The notes beneath the pieces were generated by a model. That model saw only the letters and a program-made list of their open reading frames with translations. It had not been told where the DNA came from and did no database searches. Positions 26,928 through 38,300 of a stretch of DNA of 64,000 bases are shown piece after piece; positions within the stretch are counted from its first letter, which is position 1; each line of letters begins with the position of its first letter. The DNA is from Methylomonas sp. UP202. Its GTDB lineage: Bacteria > Pseudomonadota > Gammaproteobacteria > Methylococcales > Methylomonadaceae. The DNA lies in the NCBI RefSeq assembly GCF_029910655.1, contig NZ_CP123897.1:434001-498000 (forward strand), written 5' to 3'. Position numbers and translations under genes: made by a program.

Positions 26928-27335
26928 ATGAATATATCTACATGTCAAGTTTATCCGGAAGTTGATGTCAGTTATAAAATTCCTAGTTTTCTTATGAAAG
27001 AGTTGCGTAAAGGATTAAACTCCTTGGGTAAGGAAATAACTTCTTTTAAGGAAAAATTCAAAGGACAAGATTTTGAGCTTGGCATTGTTATTTCGGCAAC
27101 GCGTGAAAAAGATAAGCCTTTAGTCATGGGGCCTACATTTTTTAATCGATATAGGCGTGTTGATTTTGTATTACATATTCCTTATAAAAAATTCGATAGC
27201 TCTTATGATGAGTTTTCTTATATTGTCGAAAACCTGCGAAGTGGATTGGTGAGTATTTTTGACAAATATAGTGAGGATAGCTCTGGTATAAATGAAGTCT
27301 TGCAGGGTATATTGGAAATGGCGCCGCATCCCTAA
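26928..27335 (+). CDS. Putative immunity protein for the Rhs toxin
   Basis: The 135-aa product starts at an ATG 4 bp after the rhs stop, the classic position for a cognate immunity gene. It shares the AT-rich composition of the toxin tip, unlike the GC-rich rhs core. It is a cytosolic-looking alpha/beta protein without signal peptide or membrane segment, as expected for protection against a nuclease acting inside the cell. The family is not recognised. A longer upstream reading of the frame overlaps rhs and is not supported. No strong ribosome-binding site is seen, so translation may be coupled to rhs. Confidence 0.75.
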   Translation: MNISTCQVYPEVDVSYKIPSFLMKELRKGLNSLGKEITSFKEKFKGQDFELGIVISATREKDKPLVMGPTFFNRYRRVDFVLHIPYKKFDSSYDEFSYIVENLRSGLVSIFDKYSEDSSGINEVLQGILEMAPHP

Positions 27336-27394
27336 ATCGGAATAGCCCGAATAGAAAGTGTTAGCGTCAGCGTAATCGCTGGCCTGGAAGTGTA

Positions 27395-28007
27395 CTGATT
27401 CGCTGCAAAGTCCTGAATCAGAAAGTTTCGTCCTCGCTGGGCCGGCAACCTGATCGAAGAAAAGCGCGGCAAGGCCGGCCAAATCGTCACCCGCTACCAA
27501 TACGACAGCGACAATCGCCTGATCTGCGCGGAAACCCCGCAAGGGACCGCCCGGTACCGCTACGACGCCCTGGGCCGGCGCATCGCCAAACACACCGCGC
27601 AAGGCGAAACCCGGTTTCAATACGACGGCTCGCGCCTGCTGGCGGAAACCGATAGCCAGCGCAGCCGTACCTATTTATTCGAACCCGGCTGCTTCCGGCC
27701 CTTGGCGCTGCACGAAAAAGACAACACCCAAGCCAGCGGCAGCACCTACCGCTACCACCTGGACCATCTCGGCACGCCTAGGGAACTGACCAACAACCAA
27801 GGCCACATCGTCTGGTCCGCCCGCTACCGCGCCTACGGCAACCTCCCTGGCAGCCGTCGAAGCCATCGACAACCCGCTACGTATCCAAGGCAAGGTATTG
27901 CGACCAAGAAACCGGTTTGCTGGACACGCTTACGCGGATGGGGTTTTGCCGGCGCGGCGGATATTCGAAACCGATCCGTCTGTATCGCTCCGATAGCCGA
28001 CTCGTAA
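27395..28007 (+). pseudogene. Decayed orphan rhs 3' fragment
   Basis: Bases 27441 to about 27917 are a close copy of 25978 to about 26454 in the intact rhs (encoding AGNLIEEKRGKAGQIVTRYQYDS and following repeats). The copy is joined upstream to a 39-bp piece matching 25838 onward, so about 100 bp are missing inside. Near 27845 a 2-bp deletion and about 40 bp later a 1-bp insertion break the frame, and homology ends before the YYDP core signature. The original frame runs on to a stop at 28007 without meaning. It probably is a leftover core end from an earlier toxin/immunity cassette. Confidence 0.85.
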
Positions 28008-28066
28008 CGTGTTTTACGGTTAAAATACCTGTTCTGTTTTCAATGCAAGCTGATCCGACACACCTC

Positions 28067-30874
28067 ATGGACAAAACCTATTCCCCGCACGCGATCGAAC
28101 AACGCTGGTACCAACATTGGGAAGACAGCGGCTATTTTGCCGCCAAGCGCGAAGGCGCATCGTATTGCATCATGATTCCGCCGCCCAACGTCACCGGCAG
28201 CTTGCACATGGGGCATGCGTTTCAGGACACCATTATGGATGCCTTGACCCGCTATCACCGGATGAAAGGCCACAACGCGTTGTGGCAGCCGGGTACCGAC
28301 CATGCCGGTATCGCCACGCAAATGGTGGTGGAGCGCATCATCAACGCCGACGGCAAGACTCGCCACGATTACGGCCGCGACGCCTTCATCGAAAAAGTCT
28401 GGGAATGGAAGGAACAATCCGGTGGCACCATCACCCGCCAGTTGCGGCGGATGGGTTCGTCGCTGGATTGGGAAAAGGAACGCTTCACGATGGACGACGG
28501 CATGTCGGCCGCGGTGCAGGAAGTGTTCATCAAATTGTACGAAGAGGGTTTGATCTATCGCGGTAAGCGTCTGGTGAACTGGGATCCGGTGTTGCACACC
28601 GCCGTTTCCGATCTGGAAGTATTGTCCGAGGAAGAAGCCGGCTCAATGTGGCACATGCGCTATCCGCTGTCCAACGGCACCGGTTATTTGATCGTAGCGA
28701 CCACGCGCCCGGAAACCCTGCTCGGCGACGCGGCGGTGGCGGTGCATCCGGACGACGAGCGTTACAAACATTTGATCGGCGAACTGGTCGAATTGCCGTT
28801 GACCGGCCGCCTGATTCCGATCATCGCCGACGACTACGTCGATCCGGAATTCGGCACCGGCTGCGTCAAAATCACCCCGGCCCACGACTTCAACGACTAC
28901 GAAGTCTGGACCCGCCATAAACAAATGTCGGTGATTGCCGATCAACCGCACGGCGGCTTGATTAACATCTTCACCGTCGACGCGGCGATCAGAGCCAACG
29001 ATGATGGTTTTGCAATCCTTCCGGAAGCCTATATTGGCCTTGATCGTTTTGAAGCCCGCAAACGCATCGTCGCCGATCTGGACGCCCAAGGCCTGCTGGA
29101 AAAAATCGCCGATCATAAGTTGATGGTGCCGCGTGGCGACCGCACCGGCGCGGTGATCGAACCGTTTTTGACCAATCAGTGGTACGTCAAAATCGCGCCA
29201 CTGGCCAAGCCGGCCATCGAAGCGGTCGAAACCGGCGCGATCAAATTCGTGCCGGACAACTGGAAAAACACCTATTTCGAATGGATGCGCAACATCCAGG
29301 ACTGGTGCATCTCCCGGCAAATCTGGTGGGGCCACCGCATCCCGGCCTGGTACGACGACAAGGGCAATACCTATGTCGGCCACAACGAAGCCGAAATTCG
29401 CGCCAAGCACGGTCTGGCCGCCGATTACCCGCTGTTCCAAGACGAAGATGTGCTGGATACCTGGTTCTCGTCCGCGTTGTGGCCGTTTTCGACGCTGGGC
29501 TGGCCGGAACAAACTCCGGAGCTGGCCGCCCATTACCCCACCAGCGTGTTGGTCACCGGTTTCGACATTATCTTTTTCTGGGTCGCCCGGATGATTATGA
29601 TGGGTCTGAAATTCCAGGGCGACGTGCCGTTCAAGGAAGTCTACATCCACGGCCTGGTGCGCGACGCCGAAGGCCAGAAGATGTCCAAATCCAAGGGCAA
29701 CGTGCTGGACCCTATCGACATCATCGACGGCATCGAACTGGATGCGCTGGTGGAAAAACGCGTGTCGGGCATGATGCAACCGCATCTGGCCAAGAAAATC
29801 GAACAAGCCACCCGCAAACAATTTCCGGACGGCATTCCGTCCTACGGCACCGATGCACTGCGCTTCACCTTTGCGTCGCTGGCATCCACCGGCCGCGACA
29901 TTCGCTTTGATTTGCAGCGTACCGAAGGCTACCGCAATTTCTGCAACAAGCTTTGGAATGCGGCCCGCTACGTGTTGATGAACACCGAAGGCCAGGACAA
30001 CGGCGTCGATTGCGCCGAATGCCGTTATAGCCAGGCAGACTTTTGGATTTTGTCGCGGTTGAACAAAACGATAGCCGCAACCACGGATGCCATCGACAGC
30101 TACCGCTTCGATCTGGCCGCGCAAGCGATCTACGAGTTCACCTGGAACGAATACTGCGACTGGTATCTGGAGCTGGCGAAAATCTCGTTGCAAAGTGACG
30201 ATGCACTATTGCAGCGTGGTACCCGGCAGACCCTGGTCAGGGTTCTGGAGACCGTGCTGCGCTTGGCGCACCCGATCATGCCGTTCATCACCGAGGAAAT
30301 CTGGCAACGCGTGGCGCCGTTGGCCGGTGTCACCGCCGCGACCATCATGTTGCAATCCTATCCGGAAACGGATGCCGAAGCGGTTAACGCCGCCGCCGAA
30401 ACCCAGGTGCAATGGGCGATGGCCTTTATTCTCGGCATCCGCCGCATCCGCGGCGAAATGAACATCGCACCGGGCAAGCCGCTGAACGTGTTGCTGCAAA
30501 ACGGCTCCGTCACCGACCAAGCCAACGTCAAAGAGCTGGAAAGCTATTTGCTGAAACTGGGTCGCCTGGAAAGCATTACCTGGCTGAACGCTGGCGATAA
30601 CGCGCCGGAATCGGCGATTGCGCTGGTCGGCGACATGAAAATCCTGATCCCGATGGCCGGCTTGATCGACAAGGACGCCGAACTGGCAAGACTGGATAAA
30701 GAAATCCAGCGCATCGAAAAAGAACTGCCGCGCATCGAAGGCAAATTAGGCAACGCCGCCTTCGTCGACAAGGCGCCTGCCGACGTGATTGCCAAGGAAC
30801 GGGAAAAACTGGCCGGTTTGCGATCATCGTTAACGAATCTGAAGGAACAGTACGCGAAGATCAACGCGCTGTAG
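28067..30874 (+). CDS. valS: Valyl-tRNA synthetase
   Basis: Class I aminoacyl-tRNA synthetase that charges tRNA-Val. The 935-aa length is typical. The HIGH-type motif is [15 protein letters not shown] near residue 40, the editing domain follows ([17 protein letters not shown]), KMSKSKGN marks the second active-site motif, and a C-terminal coiled-coil arm ends the protein ([22 protein letters not shown]). The ATG at 28067 starts [15 protein letters not shown], the normal N-terminus; an in-frame ATG at 28043 is possible. The stop lies 3 bp before the next gene, suggesting co-transcription with the signalling genes. Confidence 0.98.
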   Translation: MDKTYSPHAIEQRWYQHWEDSGYFAAKREGASYCIMIPPPNVTGSLHMGHAFQDTIMDALTRYHRMKGHNALWQPGTDHAGIATQMVVERIINADGKTRHDYGRDAFIEKVWEWKEQSGGTITRQLRRMGSSLDWEKERFTMDDGMSAAVQEVFIKLYEEGLIYRGKRLVNWDPVLHTAVSDLEVLSEEEAGSMWHMRYPLSNGTGYLIVATTRPETLLGDAAVAVHPDDERYKHLIGELVELPLTGRLIPIIADDYVDPEFGTGCVKITPAHDFNDYEVWTRHKQMSVIADQPHGGLINIFTVDAAIRANDDGFAILPEAYIGLDRFEARKRIVADLDAQGLLEKIADHKLMVPRGDRTGAVIEPFLTNQWYVKIAPLAKPAIEAVETGAIKFVPDNWKNTYFEWMRNIQDWCISRQIWWGHRIPAWYDDKGNTYVGHNEAEIRAKHGLAADYPLFQDEDVLDTWFSSALWPFSTLGWPEQTPELAAHYPTSVLVTGFDIIFFWVARMIMMGLKFQGDVPFKEVYIHGLVRDAEGQKMSKSKGNVLDPIDIIDGIELDALVEKRVSGMMQPHLAKKIEQATRKQFPDGIPSYGTDALRFTFASLASTGRDIRFDLQRTEGYRNFCNKLWNAARYVLMNTEGQDNGVDCAECRYSQADFWILSRLNKTIAATTDAIDSYRFDLAAQAIYEFTWNEYCDWYLELAKISLQSDDALLQRGTRQTLVRVLETVLRLAHPIMPFITEEIWQRVAPLAGVTAATIMLQSYPETDAEAVNAAAETQVQWAMAFILGIRRIRGEMNIAPGKPLNVLLQNGSVTDQANVKELESYLLKLGRLESITWLNAGDNAPESAIALVGDMKILIPMAGLIDKDAELARLDKEIQRIEKELPRIEGKLGNAAFVDKAPADVIAKEREKLAGLRSSLTNLKEQYAKINAL

Positions 30875-30877
30875 CGG

Positions 30878-32317
30878 ATGCCCGGCAACATGCCAACGCC
30901 GCCTAAAACCCTGGACGAATGGGCCGAAATGCTCCGAGTCCAGGAAATGCCGATCTTTTCCAATACCGCCAGTCATATCTACGCTTATCTGGACGATCGT
31001 AATAAGGGGGCGATGGAGTTGGCGGCCATCATCCTGCAAGATCCCAACTTGACCGCGAAATTGCTCAAGGTCGGCAATAGCCCTTATTACAACCCGTCCA
31101 AGCAGAAAATGAACACGATCTCGCGCGCCATCGTGGTGCTGGGCGCCGAGGTGATTCGCGAGCTGACCTTAGCTTGTTCGTTTTTCGAAGCGATATTGAC
31201 GTCGTCCAACAAGGAGCGCGCCAACCGGGAAATCGCGTTGGCGCTGCATGCCGCCGTGCAGGCGCGGGAATTGGCGGTTATCGTCGGCGATACTTCGCCG
31301 GAAGAAGTGTTCATCGCGGCGCTGTTGCACAACATTGGCCACATTGCGTTTTGGTGTTCGAATAATCCGCAGGCGCGCAAAATTCACGAATTGATCGAGC
31401 GTAGCGGTTTGCGGTCGAGTGAAGCGGAAAAGCAGGTGCTGGGCTTTTCATTACGCGATTTGGGCAAGCGCCTGGGCAAGTCCTGGCACTTAGGTGGACT
31501 GATAGAGGAGGCGATGAGCCGGCCGGAGGCGGCCGATTCGCGCATTCGTGCCGTAACGATGGGGCATAAGATCTGCGAAGCCTTGAAAGCCGGCGGCGAT
31601 TCGGCATCGATGCGCGATTGTCTGAGTAAACTGGCCGGCATGACCGGTAAAACCGCCGACGAACTCAGCGAACGCATCGAAAAAAGCACCCGGCAAGCGA
31701 TACAGATCGCCCGCCAGTTCGGCGCCAACGATGCGTCGCGCTTTATCGGCGGCGGATTGGCGGCCGTCAGGGCCGTCGACGAAGAGGCTGACGCCAAGCC
31801 GGACAAGAAACAACTGCAAATTCAAATTCTGCAAGACATCAGCAGCCACATCAGCGGCGTCATCGATTTGAACGTGTTGTTTCAGATGGTCTTGGAAGGC
31901 ATACACCGCGGCGTCGAAATGGATAGAACGCTGTTTATGTTGCTGACGCCGGACAAGCACACGCTGAAGGAGAAGTTTTCGCTGGGATGGCAAAAGCCGG
32001 TCGGTGGCGAGAAAATCCAAGTGCACAACAGCGAAGCCCAGGCCAATTTGCTGTTCGGCGCGCTGAATCAATCCGAAGGCGTCTGGCAGTATCCGGATCA
32101 ACAGCCCACCTTGTACACGGCGCAAATCGTCGAGCGTATCGGTCGCCATCCGTGCTTTGTCTTTCCGGTCCATGCCGAAAACAAAGCCATAGGCTTGATT
32201 TATTGCGACCGTTCGATTAATGGACTACCCTTATCCGGCGAAGATTTTACCGCCGCCAAGCACTTCGCCAAACAGGCTCATATCGGCCTTACGCTTTATC
32301 GGATGAAAGCCCATTAG
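30878..32317 (+). CDS. HDOD-GAF signalling protein
   Basis: HDOD domains are non-catalytic relatives of HD phosphohydrolases used in bacterial signalling. In the 479-aa protein the HDOD domain spans about 10-220 (AAIILQDPNLTAKLLKVGNS, then TISRAIVVLGAEVIRELTLA and AALLHNIGHIAFW). A linker leads to a GAF domain at about 320-475 (LQDISSHISGVIDLNVLFQMVLEGIHRGVEMDRTLFMLL). No output catalytic domain is present. ATG at 30878 is 3 bp after valS and the gene runs into the receiver gene 3 bp after its stop, so this looks like one operon. Confidence 0.9.
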   Translation: MPGNMPTPPKTLDEWAEMLRVQEMPIFSNTASHIYAYLDDRNKGAMELAAIILQDPNLTAKLLKVGNSPYYNPSKQKMNTISRAIVVLGAEVIRELTLACSFFEAILTSSNKERANREIALALHAAVQARELAVIVGDTSPEEVFIAALLHNIGHIAFWCSNNPQARKIHELIERSGLRSSEAEKQVLGFSLRDLGKRLGKSWHLGGLIEEAMSRPEAADSRIRAVTMGHKICEALKAGGDSASMRDCLSKLAGMTGKTADELSERIEKSTRQAIQIARQFGANDASRFIGGGLAAVRAVDEEADAKPDKKQLQIQILQDISSHISGVIDLNVLFQMVLEGIHRGVEMDRTLFMLLTPDKHTLKEKFSLGWQKPVGGEKIQVHNSEAQANLLFGALNQSEGVWQYPDQQPTLYTAQIVERIGRHPCFVFPVHAENKAIGLIYCDRSINGLPLSGEDFTAAKHFAKQAHIGLTLYRMKAH

Positions 32318-32320
32318 CGA

Positions 32321-33115
32321 ATGAACAGTCCAATACTCAGCAACTTGCGCGTCTTTCTGGTCGAGCCTTCCCACACTCAGCAGCACATTATTGTTCAGTG
32401 TCTCAACCGTTGCGATATTCACGATATCGACATGATAGGCAGCGGTGCCGAGCTGTTCGAACGCCTGCGTCAGGAACGGCCGGATTTAATCATCAGCGCG
32501 ATGTATTTACCGGATATGACCGGGGTCGAACTGGTTCACGAACTGCGGCAGGACTCGGCGTCCTACGAAATGGCTTTCTTGCTGATTTCCAGCGAAACCA
32601 ACATCAAGTACTTGGAACCGATCCGGCAGGCCGGCGCGATTGCCATATTGCCTAAACCGTTCACGCTGCAAGCCTTGTCAACGGCTTTGCATTCGACGCT
32701 GGATTATGTCCATCCGGAAAAAGCGGCGTTGGAACATCTCGATATCGAGGACTTGCGAGTATTGCTGGTGGACGACAGCGAGTTCTCGTTGAAATATCTG
32801 ACCAAGGTTTTCAACAACATCGGCATCGATCAAATCAGCACCGCGACCGACGGTCGTGAGGCGCTGGACTTGTTCAACCAGCAATATTTCGATTTGATCG
32901 TTACCGATCTGAACATGCCGGACATGGATGGCTTGCAGCTCGTCGATCATGTCCGCAAGCATCCGGAGCGCGGTAGCGTGCCGATTCTGATGGTCACCAG
33001 CGAGCAAAACCAGAATCGGCTCGCCGCCATTGAAAAATCGGAGGTTTCGGCAATACTGGACAAGCCGTTCGAGCCAATGTCGATAAAACGCCTACTGATC
33101 AATTTGCTGAATTAG
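32321..33115 (+). CDS. Tandem receiver-domain response regulator (first receiver degenerate)
   Basis: The 264-aa protein consists of two CheY-like receiver domains and no output domain. The second (about 145-264) is canonical: VLLVDDSE acidic pair, phosphoacceptor Asp196 in IVTDLNMPDMDG, and the Lys of ILDKPFEP. The first (about 8-125) has VFLVEPSH in place of the acidic pair and IISAMYLPDMTG, with Ala60 where the phosphoacceptor Asp should be; its ILPKPF lysine is kept. The first domain is therefore probably a pseudo-receiver. It sits 3 bp after the HDOD-GAF gene. Confidence 0.92.
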   Translation: MNSPILSNLRVFLVEPSHTQQHIIVQCLNRCDIHDIDMIGSGAELFERLRQERPDLIISAMYLPDMTGVELVHELRQDSASYEMAFLLISSETNIKYLEPIRQAGAIAILPKPFTLQALSTALHSTLDYVHPEKAALEHLDIEDLRVLLVDDSEFSLKYLTKVFNNIGIDQISTATDGREALDLFNQQYFDLIVTDLNMPDMDGLQLVDHVRKHPERGSVPILMVTSEQNQNRLAAIEKSEVSAILDKPFEPMSIKRLLINLLN

Positions 33116-33210
33116 ATCGCGCATTTGGCGGCCGCGCCTTTGCGGAGGGCGTGGCATCAAATAATAACATTACAAATTTCGAGGCATTTTCAGCCTTCAG
33201 GCACGGTCAA

Positions 33211-33750
33211 ATGAAACCAGCGATCACCCCGATCAATCAAGAACGCAAACTTGCCGAAGACGACTTTATCGTTTCCAAGACCGATACGGCGGGACGCATC
33301 ACCTATGCCAACCGGATCTTCATGGAAATCGCCGGCTACCCCGAGCAAGAATTACTCGGGGTGCAGCACAACATCATCCGTCATCCCGAGATGCCGCGCG
33401 GCGTATTCCGGTTTATGTGGAATACCTTAAAAGCCGGCAACGAATTCTTTGGGTTCGCCAAAAACCTGTGCTCCGATGGTAGCTTTTATTGGGTTTTTGC
33501 CAATATCACGCCGGATTACGACAAGAATGGCAAATTGCAGGGCTACTATTCCGTGCGCCGTAATCCGCCGCGTTCGGCGCTCGAGGCGTTGATCCCGGTA
33601 TACCAAGCGATGTTGGCGATCGAGAAAGCCAGTTCCGTAAAGGACGCTCCGGACAAATCGTTGGAATATCTACTGGATTTCGTTCAACAAACCGGTGCGA
33701 AGAATTATGACAGCCTGGTTCTGAGCCTCTACAAACCGCACGGAGTTTAA
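33211..33750 (+). CDS. Aer-like PAS domain protein (CetB-like)
   Basis: The 179-aa protein is a single PAS domain of the Aer type, which in E. coli binds FAD and senses redox state. Characteristic features are IVSKTDTAGRITYANRIFMEIAGY, HNIIRHPEMPRGVFRFMW and SDGSFYWVFANITPDY. No transmembrane segment or signalling domain is present. ATG at 33211 matches the usual start of such proteins; the in-frame GTG at 33151 has GGAGG only 2 bp away and would add 20 residues. The stop is 3 bp before the MCP gene, so the two may act together as a bipartite receptor. Confidence 0.88.
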   Translation: MKPAITPINQERKLAEDDFIVSKTDTAGRITYANRIFMEIAGYPEQELLGVQHNIIRHPEMPRGVFRFMWNTLKAGNEFFGFAKNLCSDGSFYWVFANITPDYDKNGKLQGYYSVRRNPPRSALEALIPVYQAMLAIEKASSVKDAPDKSLEYLLDFVQQTGAKNYDSLVLSLYKPHGV

Positions 33751-33753
33751 GTC

Positions 33754-35241
33754 ATGAAGAAAAGGGCCAATTCCAACGCGAATATTCCGTTTCTGCGTAC
33801 TCGCCTCAATTTTGCGGTAGCGATTATCCTGGTTTCGTCGATCGGACTTTTTCTCTACCACCTGCTTAGCGACGGATTCTCGATAGTCACGCTCGGTTTG
33901 ACGCTGCCTTTACCGGCGGTGGCTTACTACCTTTGGAAAACCGGCAAGCAAAGTTTGACGGTGCTGGAACGGATAGAAGACGTGTTGCGACTGACCAATA
34001 ACGGCGAACTTTATCATCGCGTCACTCAAGTCCACGGCATGGGTGAAATCGGTAAAGTAGCCTGGGAGTTGAATGAAGCGCTGGATTTAATGGAAGCCTA
34101 TTTCAAGGAAGTCAACTCCTGCTTCAAACATTCGGCGGAAGGCAATCACGGCCGTTACGCGTTGGTGGATGGCTTTCCGGGCCTGTTGAAGCAGTCGGCG
34201 GTTAGCGTTAACGACGCTATCAAACACATGCGGGAAAACGAGCGCTTGATGATTCGGCGGCGCTTGTCCGCTGGACTGCATGCCTTGAATACCACTAACT
34301 TGCTGGGCAATCTGAAGGGCAATCAAAGCGATTTGCTCAATATCACCGAACAGCTGGAAAAGGTCGAGATCATTGCCGCCGACACCGGCCGCAATGCCGA
34401 TGCCAGCTTGTCGACCGTCGAAACCATCAGCGGGTCGCTGACCGACATCAACGCCAACGTCCACTCGGTGTCGGAAGTGATCGGCGCCTTGATCGCCGAT
34501 AGCAAGAAAATCACCGAATCGCTGTCAATGATTACCGGCATTGCGGATCAAACCAACTTGTTGGCGCTGAACGCCTCTATCGAAGCCGCGCGTGCCGGCG
34601 AGCACGGTCGAGGCTTCGCGGTGGTGGCCGACGAAGTGAAGAATTTGTCCGAGCATACCAAGAATGCCGCGCTGGAGGTGTCGAAAACTTTGAACGCCTT
34701 CAACAAGCGGGTGCAACAGATGCACGCTGAAGCCGAAAATTCGGCAGGCCTGTCCCAGCAAATTCTCGAGCAGGTCAGCGCGTTTCGTCACCAATTCTCG
34801 AATCTGTCCGAATCCGCCAAGGCTTCCGTTGGCTACATAGCTTATGCCAAGGATAAATCTTTCGGGCTACTGACCAAGCTCGATCATATCGTTTACAAAC
34901 AAAACGGCTACATTTCGATCGAAGCCGCTGGGGAGTGTCCGCAGCAGCAAGCCATACTGGTCGACCATCACAATTGCCGTTTGGGCAAGTGGTATTACGA
35001 GGGCATGGGCCATCAAAGCTTCCGGACCACCCAGGCCTACGCGAAACTGTCGTTGCCGCACGGCGATGTCCATGACGCAACGCAAGCCGCTTTCAAAATT
35101 TCCAGGGATCGCTGGATGGAAGATCCCAGGCTACTCGACGAAATTATCAATCAAATGCGCCGAGCCGAGGACGCCAGCGCCATCGTGATGCAATGCATAG
35201 ATGAAATGGTTCGCGAAAAACACGTCGACGATAAATATTAA
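33754..35241 (+). CDS. Methyl-accepting chemotaxis protein with C-terminal CZB domain (CetA-like)
   Basis: The 495-aa receptor has two hydrophobic segments (about 22-42 and 46-63) with almost no periplasmic loop, so it should not bind external ligands itself. A HAMP-like region follows (about 70-150). The signalling hairpin tip is around 260-285 ([31 protein letters not shown]). The C-terminus is a CZB zinc-binding domain with [21 protein letters not shown] and LPHGDVH supplying the His/Cys ligands. Lack of a sensor domain and the adjacent PAS gene fit a split energy-taxis receptor; the zinc site could add sensing of zinc or oxidants. Confidence 0.93.
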   Translation: MKKRANSNANIPFLRTRLNFAVAIILVSSIGLFLYHLLSDGFSIVTLGLTLPLPAVAYYLWKTGKQSLTVLERIEDVLRLTNNGELYHRVTQVHGMGEIGKVAWELNEALDLMEAYFKEVNSCFKHSAEGNHGRYALVDGFPGLLKQSAVSVNDAIKHMRENERLMIRRRLSAGLHALNTTNLLGNLKGNQSDLLNITEQLEKVEIIAADTGRNADASLSTVETISGSLTDINANVHSVSEVIGALIADSKKITESLSMITGIADQTNLLALNASIEAARAGEHGRGFAVVADEVKNLSEHTKNAALEVSKTLNAFNKRVQQMHAEAENSAGLSQQILEQVSAFRHQFSNLSESAKASVGYIAYAKDKSFGLLTKLDHIVYKQNGYISIEAAGECPQQQAILVDHHNCRLGKWYYEGMGHQSFRTTQAYAKLSLPHGDVHDATQAAFKISRDRWMEDPRLLDEIINQMRRAEDASAIVMQCIDEMVREKHVDDKY

Positions 35242-35305
35242 AAAACCGTTGAGGCTTGCGAGAAAACTCGGCGGGCAACACATTCGGTCGCGCGGACGGA
35301 TACGC

Positions 35306-38300
35306 CTATTCTCCTGCTCCGCGCCAAATCCCCCCAACGGACCAACACAACCAAGCCCAACGCAGCCAGTTGAGCAAGGCTCTGGCCAGCCAAAGCGCCC
35401 AGGCCAGCATCAGCAGATGGTAGGCGAAAATCGGCAGGCTGACCACGCCGGCCGTCGGCAATCGCGCTGGATTGCGGTCTTGATACCAGTTCAGTCGATA
35501 GGCGTCGGAGTGATTTCCGGCAATTTGCATGTCCGGGGTGCCCAGCAATCCCTGTCGCACCGCCAGGCCTAGCAGGGTCAGCGCCAGCAAGCCTAACAAG
35601 GCCAAGCCGATCTGGCTGGCGTTAAAGGCCAGTCGGGAATGGGCCGGCCGTCGGGCGCGCCAATCCAGTGCAAACAAGCAAGCGACCACGGTCAGCGCGG
35701 CGGCGATATGTAGCTGGCTTAAGCCCACCAGCAACAAAAACCAGGCGCCGCCGCCGAGCGGCACGCGGCCAATTTTCGCTAAGCCCCAGGCCGCGCCGGC
35801 CAGCACGACCAATAAGCCCCAAATCAGCGCGGCCGGTCCGAAACGCGGTCCAACCGTCCAGACCGGCCAGCGATCACGAGGTATAGTCATATGGATATCG
35901 CTGTTGACGCTAGGCGTGCCCAAGTCCACCTGCGGGGTTTCCAACCAAAAGCCGGGCTCGGCGGCGGCTTGCCAATGGACTTCGATCCGTTGTTCGCCCG
36001 GATGAATCGGCAGACTCAGCGTCGCGCCTTGTTGGCGTATCGGTTGACTGGCGCCGTCTATCGTCACGCCCTGCAATTCCGCGCCGGCCGGCAGCGTCAG
36101 CTTATGTTGACCGCCCTTGGAGCTACGTAAGTGCAGACTTAAGCGGCTATCGACGCCGCGTTGGCCAGGCGTAACCTCCAGATCGCTATGATCGATGGTC
36201 AGCGTATCGCCCGCTAGGGCCGCCGGCCTGTCTATGCTCAATTCGACCGTTTCGCCCGGCCACGGCCGCCACTCCGGCTGCCAGACGCCGGCATCGCCGT
36301 GATGAACCACCGCGATGCCGGCAATTCGTAAATGCCAAACCGGGCTGACGTCGGCTCGCCAGACTTCGGTCCATTGAGTCGTGTCCGGCGCCTTCAGCGT
36401 TAAATGCGCGGATTTTTCCAACAGCGATTCCCAAACCAAACCCTCTTGGCCGGCAGCCATATTGATCAGTACCTTGCCGTCCTTGACGCGAACCTCCGAG
36501 CTGGTGACCGCTTCGCCCGGCAATAGCGGCAACTCCAGTAAAACCGGCTGACCACTGGCAACCAATGGCTCGATGCGGGTGGTGACGCGCCAATCCAAGC
36601 CCAGATGCAAGGTCCGTTCGACGCGGACGAAAGCCGGTAGCGGTTTGGCCGCTTTTTGGCCTGGTTCGCCGGACTCGCGCGGCTCACGGCTAAATTCCAA
36701 CTGCGGTCCGGCCAAGCCGTCTTCATAGACGCCGCCGATCGTCCAGCCTAGGGCTTCCAGCGTGACATGGCGCGGCGCCAACGGTAGTGGTAGCGCGAAC
36801 TTGTCCAGGTTGGCGTAGCGACCTTGCAATTTGAAAACATGCACGCCGGCCGGCACCAGTACGCTCAAGCCGCCATCTTCGCGGCGAATTGCTGCCCGGG
36901 CGGGGCTGCCGTCGACATCAATGCGTTCGGGAAACCAGATGCCCAACTTGGCGGGCAGCGGCACGGCCACTTCGCGCTCGGCGGCGATTCTCAGTTCGAT
37001 GGTCAAGGTGTCCTGGCGGGCAAACACCTGCATCTCGGCAATCTGCGCGCATTGCGGGACGCAGGCTGGCGGCTCCAGCAGGCGAGTTTTCAGTTGTTCC
37101 AGCAAGGCCTGATCCGGCCAATCAGCGGCATGGACCGGTGGCTGGGGGGCGATCAGCAGGATCAAGATCAATGACGCGACCGAGCCTTTGCCTAGGCGCC
37201 AGGCGGGCAGTGTGAAGCCGGCCAGACGTAGGACCAATAAGGCCGCGATAGCCGTTTGCAGCACGCGTAGCAGCGCGGTGGCCCACGGCGGTAGATACCA
37301 GAACCGCAAGCGTTCGGTGCTATCGACCGGACCGTTCCAGTTTAAACGGACCCGTTGCCAATGCCAATTCGGCAAACCGGGGCCGGTTTGTAGATTGGCG
37401 TCCGGATCGATGCGGTCCAGGTTGGCGGCCGATGAGATTGGCGCCGACATCGGCAAGGCCTTGCGCATATATGCGCGCCTCGGCGCCTCCTCGGCGTCGG
37501 CGGTTTCGGCCAGTTCGGCGGGCGCCGCGGCCGTCATCGCGTCGGCGCCGGCCGGCACCTCGGAGTAGCCGAAATCATTGAAGGCCGCCGGCTCGGCCAG
37601 CTGCGGATAGACGGCCGCGCGCAATTGGTCAATCGCGAACGGCACCGCGACAATCACCAGAGCCGCCAAGCTGGCGCCGCGATACCAAGTCAGCCAGCGG
37701 GCCAAGCGTCCGCTCGGTACCACGCGAAGGAGTCCGGCGATGGCCAGACCGTTCAGCCACAACCAGCGGGGTGCATCGGCTTCGTGCCAGATCAAGATCA
37801 AGCCGAGCAAGGCCAAGCCGCCCCAAGCCGGCGACCAGAGCCTGCCGGCCGCGATCGCGGCCAGCGCGACCAGAAACAAGTCCAGCAAAGTCCAGCGCGC
37901 CAGCCAGGTGTCCGAGCTGTTATCGACGCCGGTCACGGCCAATATTCGCCAACCCGGCGGCAGGTTGAGTTCGGCGCGCAGCGATTGAAAACGTTGCTGC
38001 CAGCCGTCGGCGGCTATTTCGGAGATGCCGTTTTCGATGCGGCTATCCGCGCTGAGCTCGATCGCGCCGCGCCGGACTTCGATGCCGTCGGATTGATCGA
38101 GCCGGGTCAGCAGTTGGTTTTGGCCGTTCAATTGCACCTGCCCGAGCCGGGTTTCCGGCAGCGCGTTCAGCCGCCAATCTCGGCTCATCGTGCCGCTGAT
38201 CTTGTCGTTAACGGTGTAGCCGCCGCCGTCGAAATCCAGCCACAAGGTCCGGACCAGGGACAGTTGATTGGGTTCCGGCTCCGGATCGCCTCGACGCAGC

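Noticed and set aside
27395-28007. Second functional Rhs protein
   Set aside because: Internal deletion, two frameshifts and missing core signature show it is a relic.
28643-30193. 516-codon minus-strand open frame inside valS
   Set aside because: Antisense of a highly conserved synthetase; composition is that of a reverse-frame artefact (rich in V, D, H, R).
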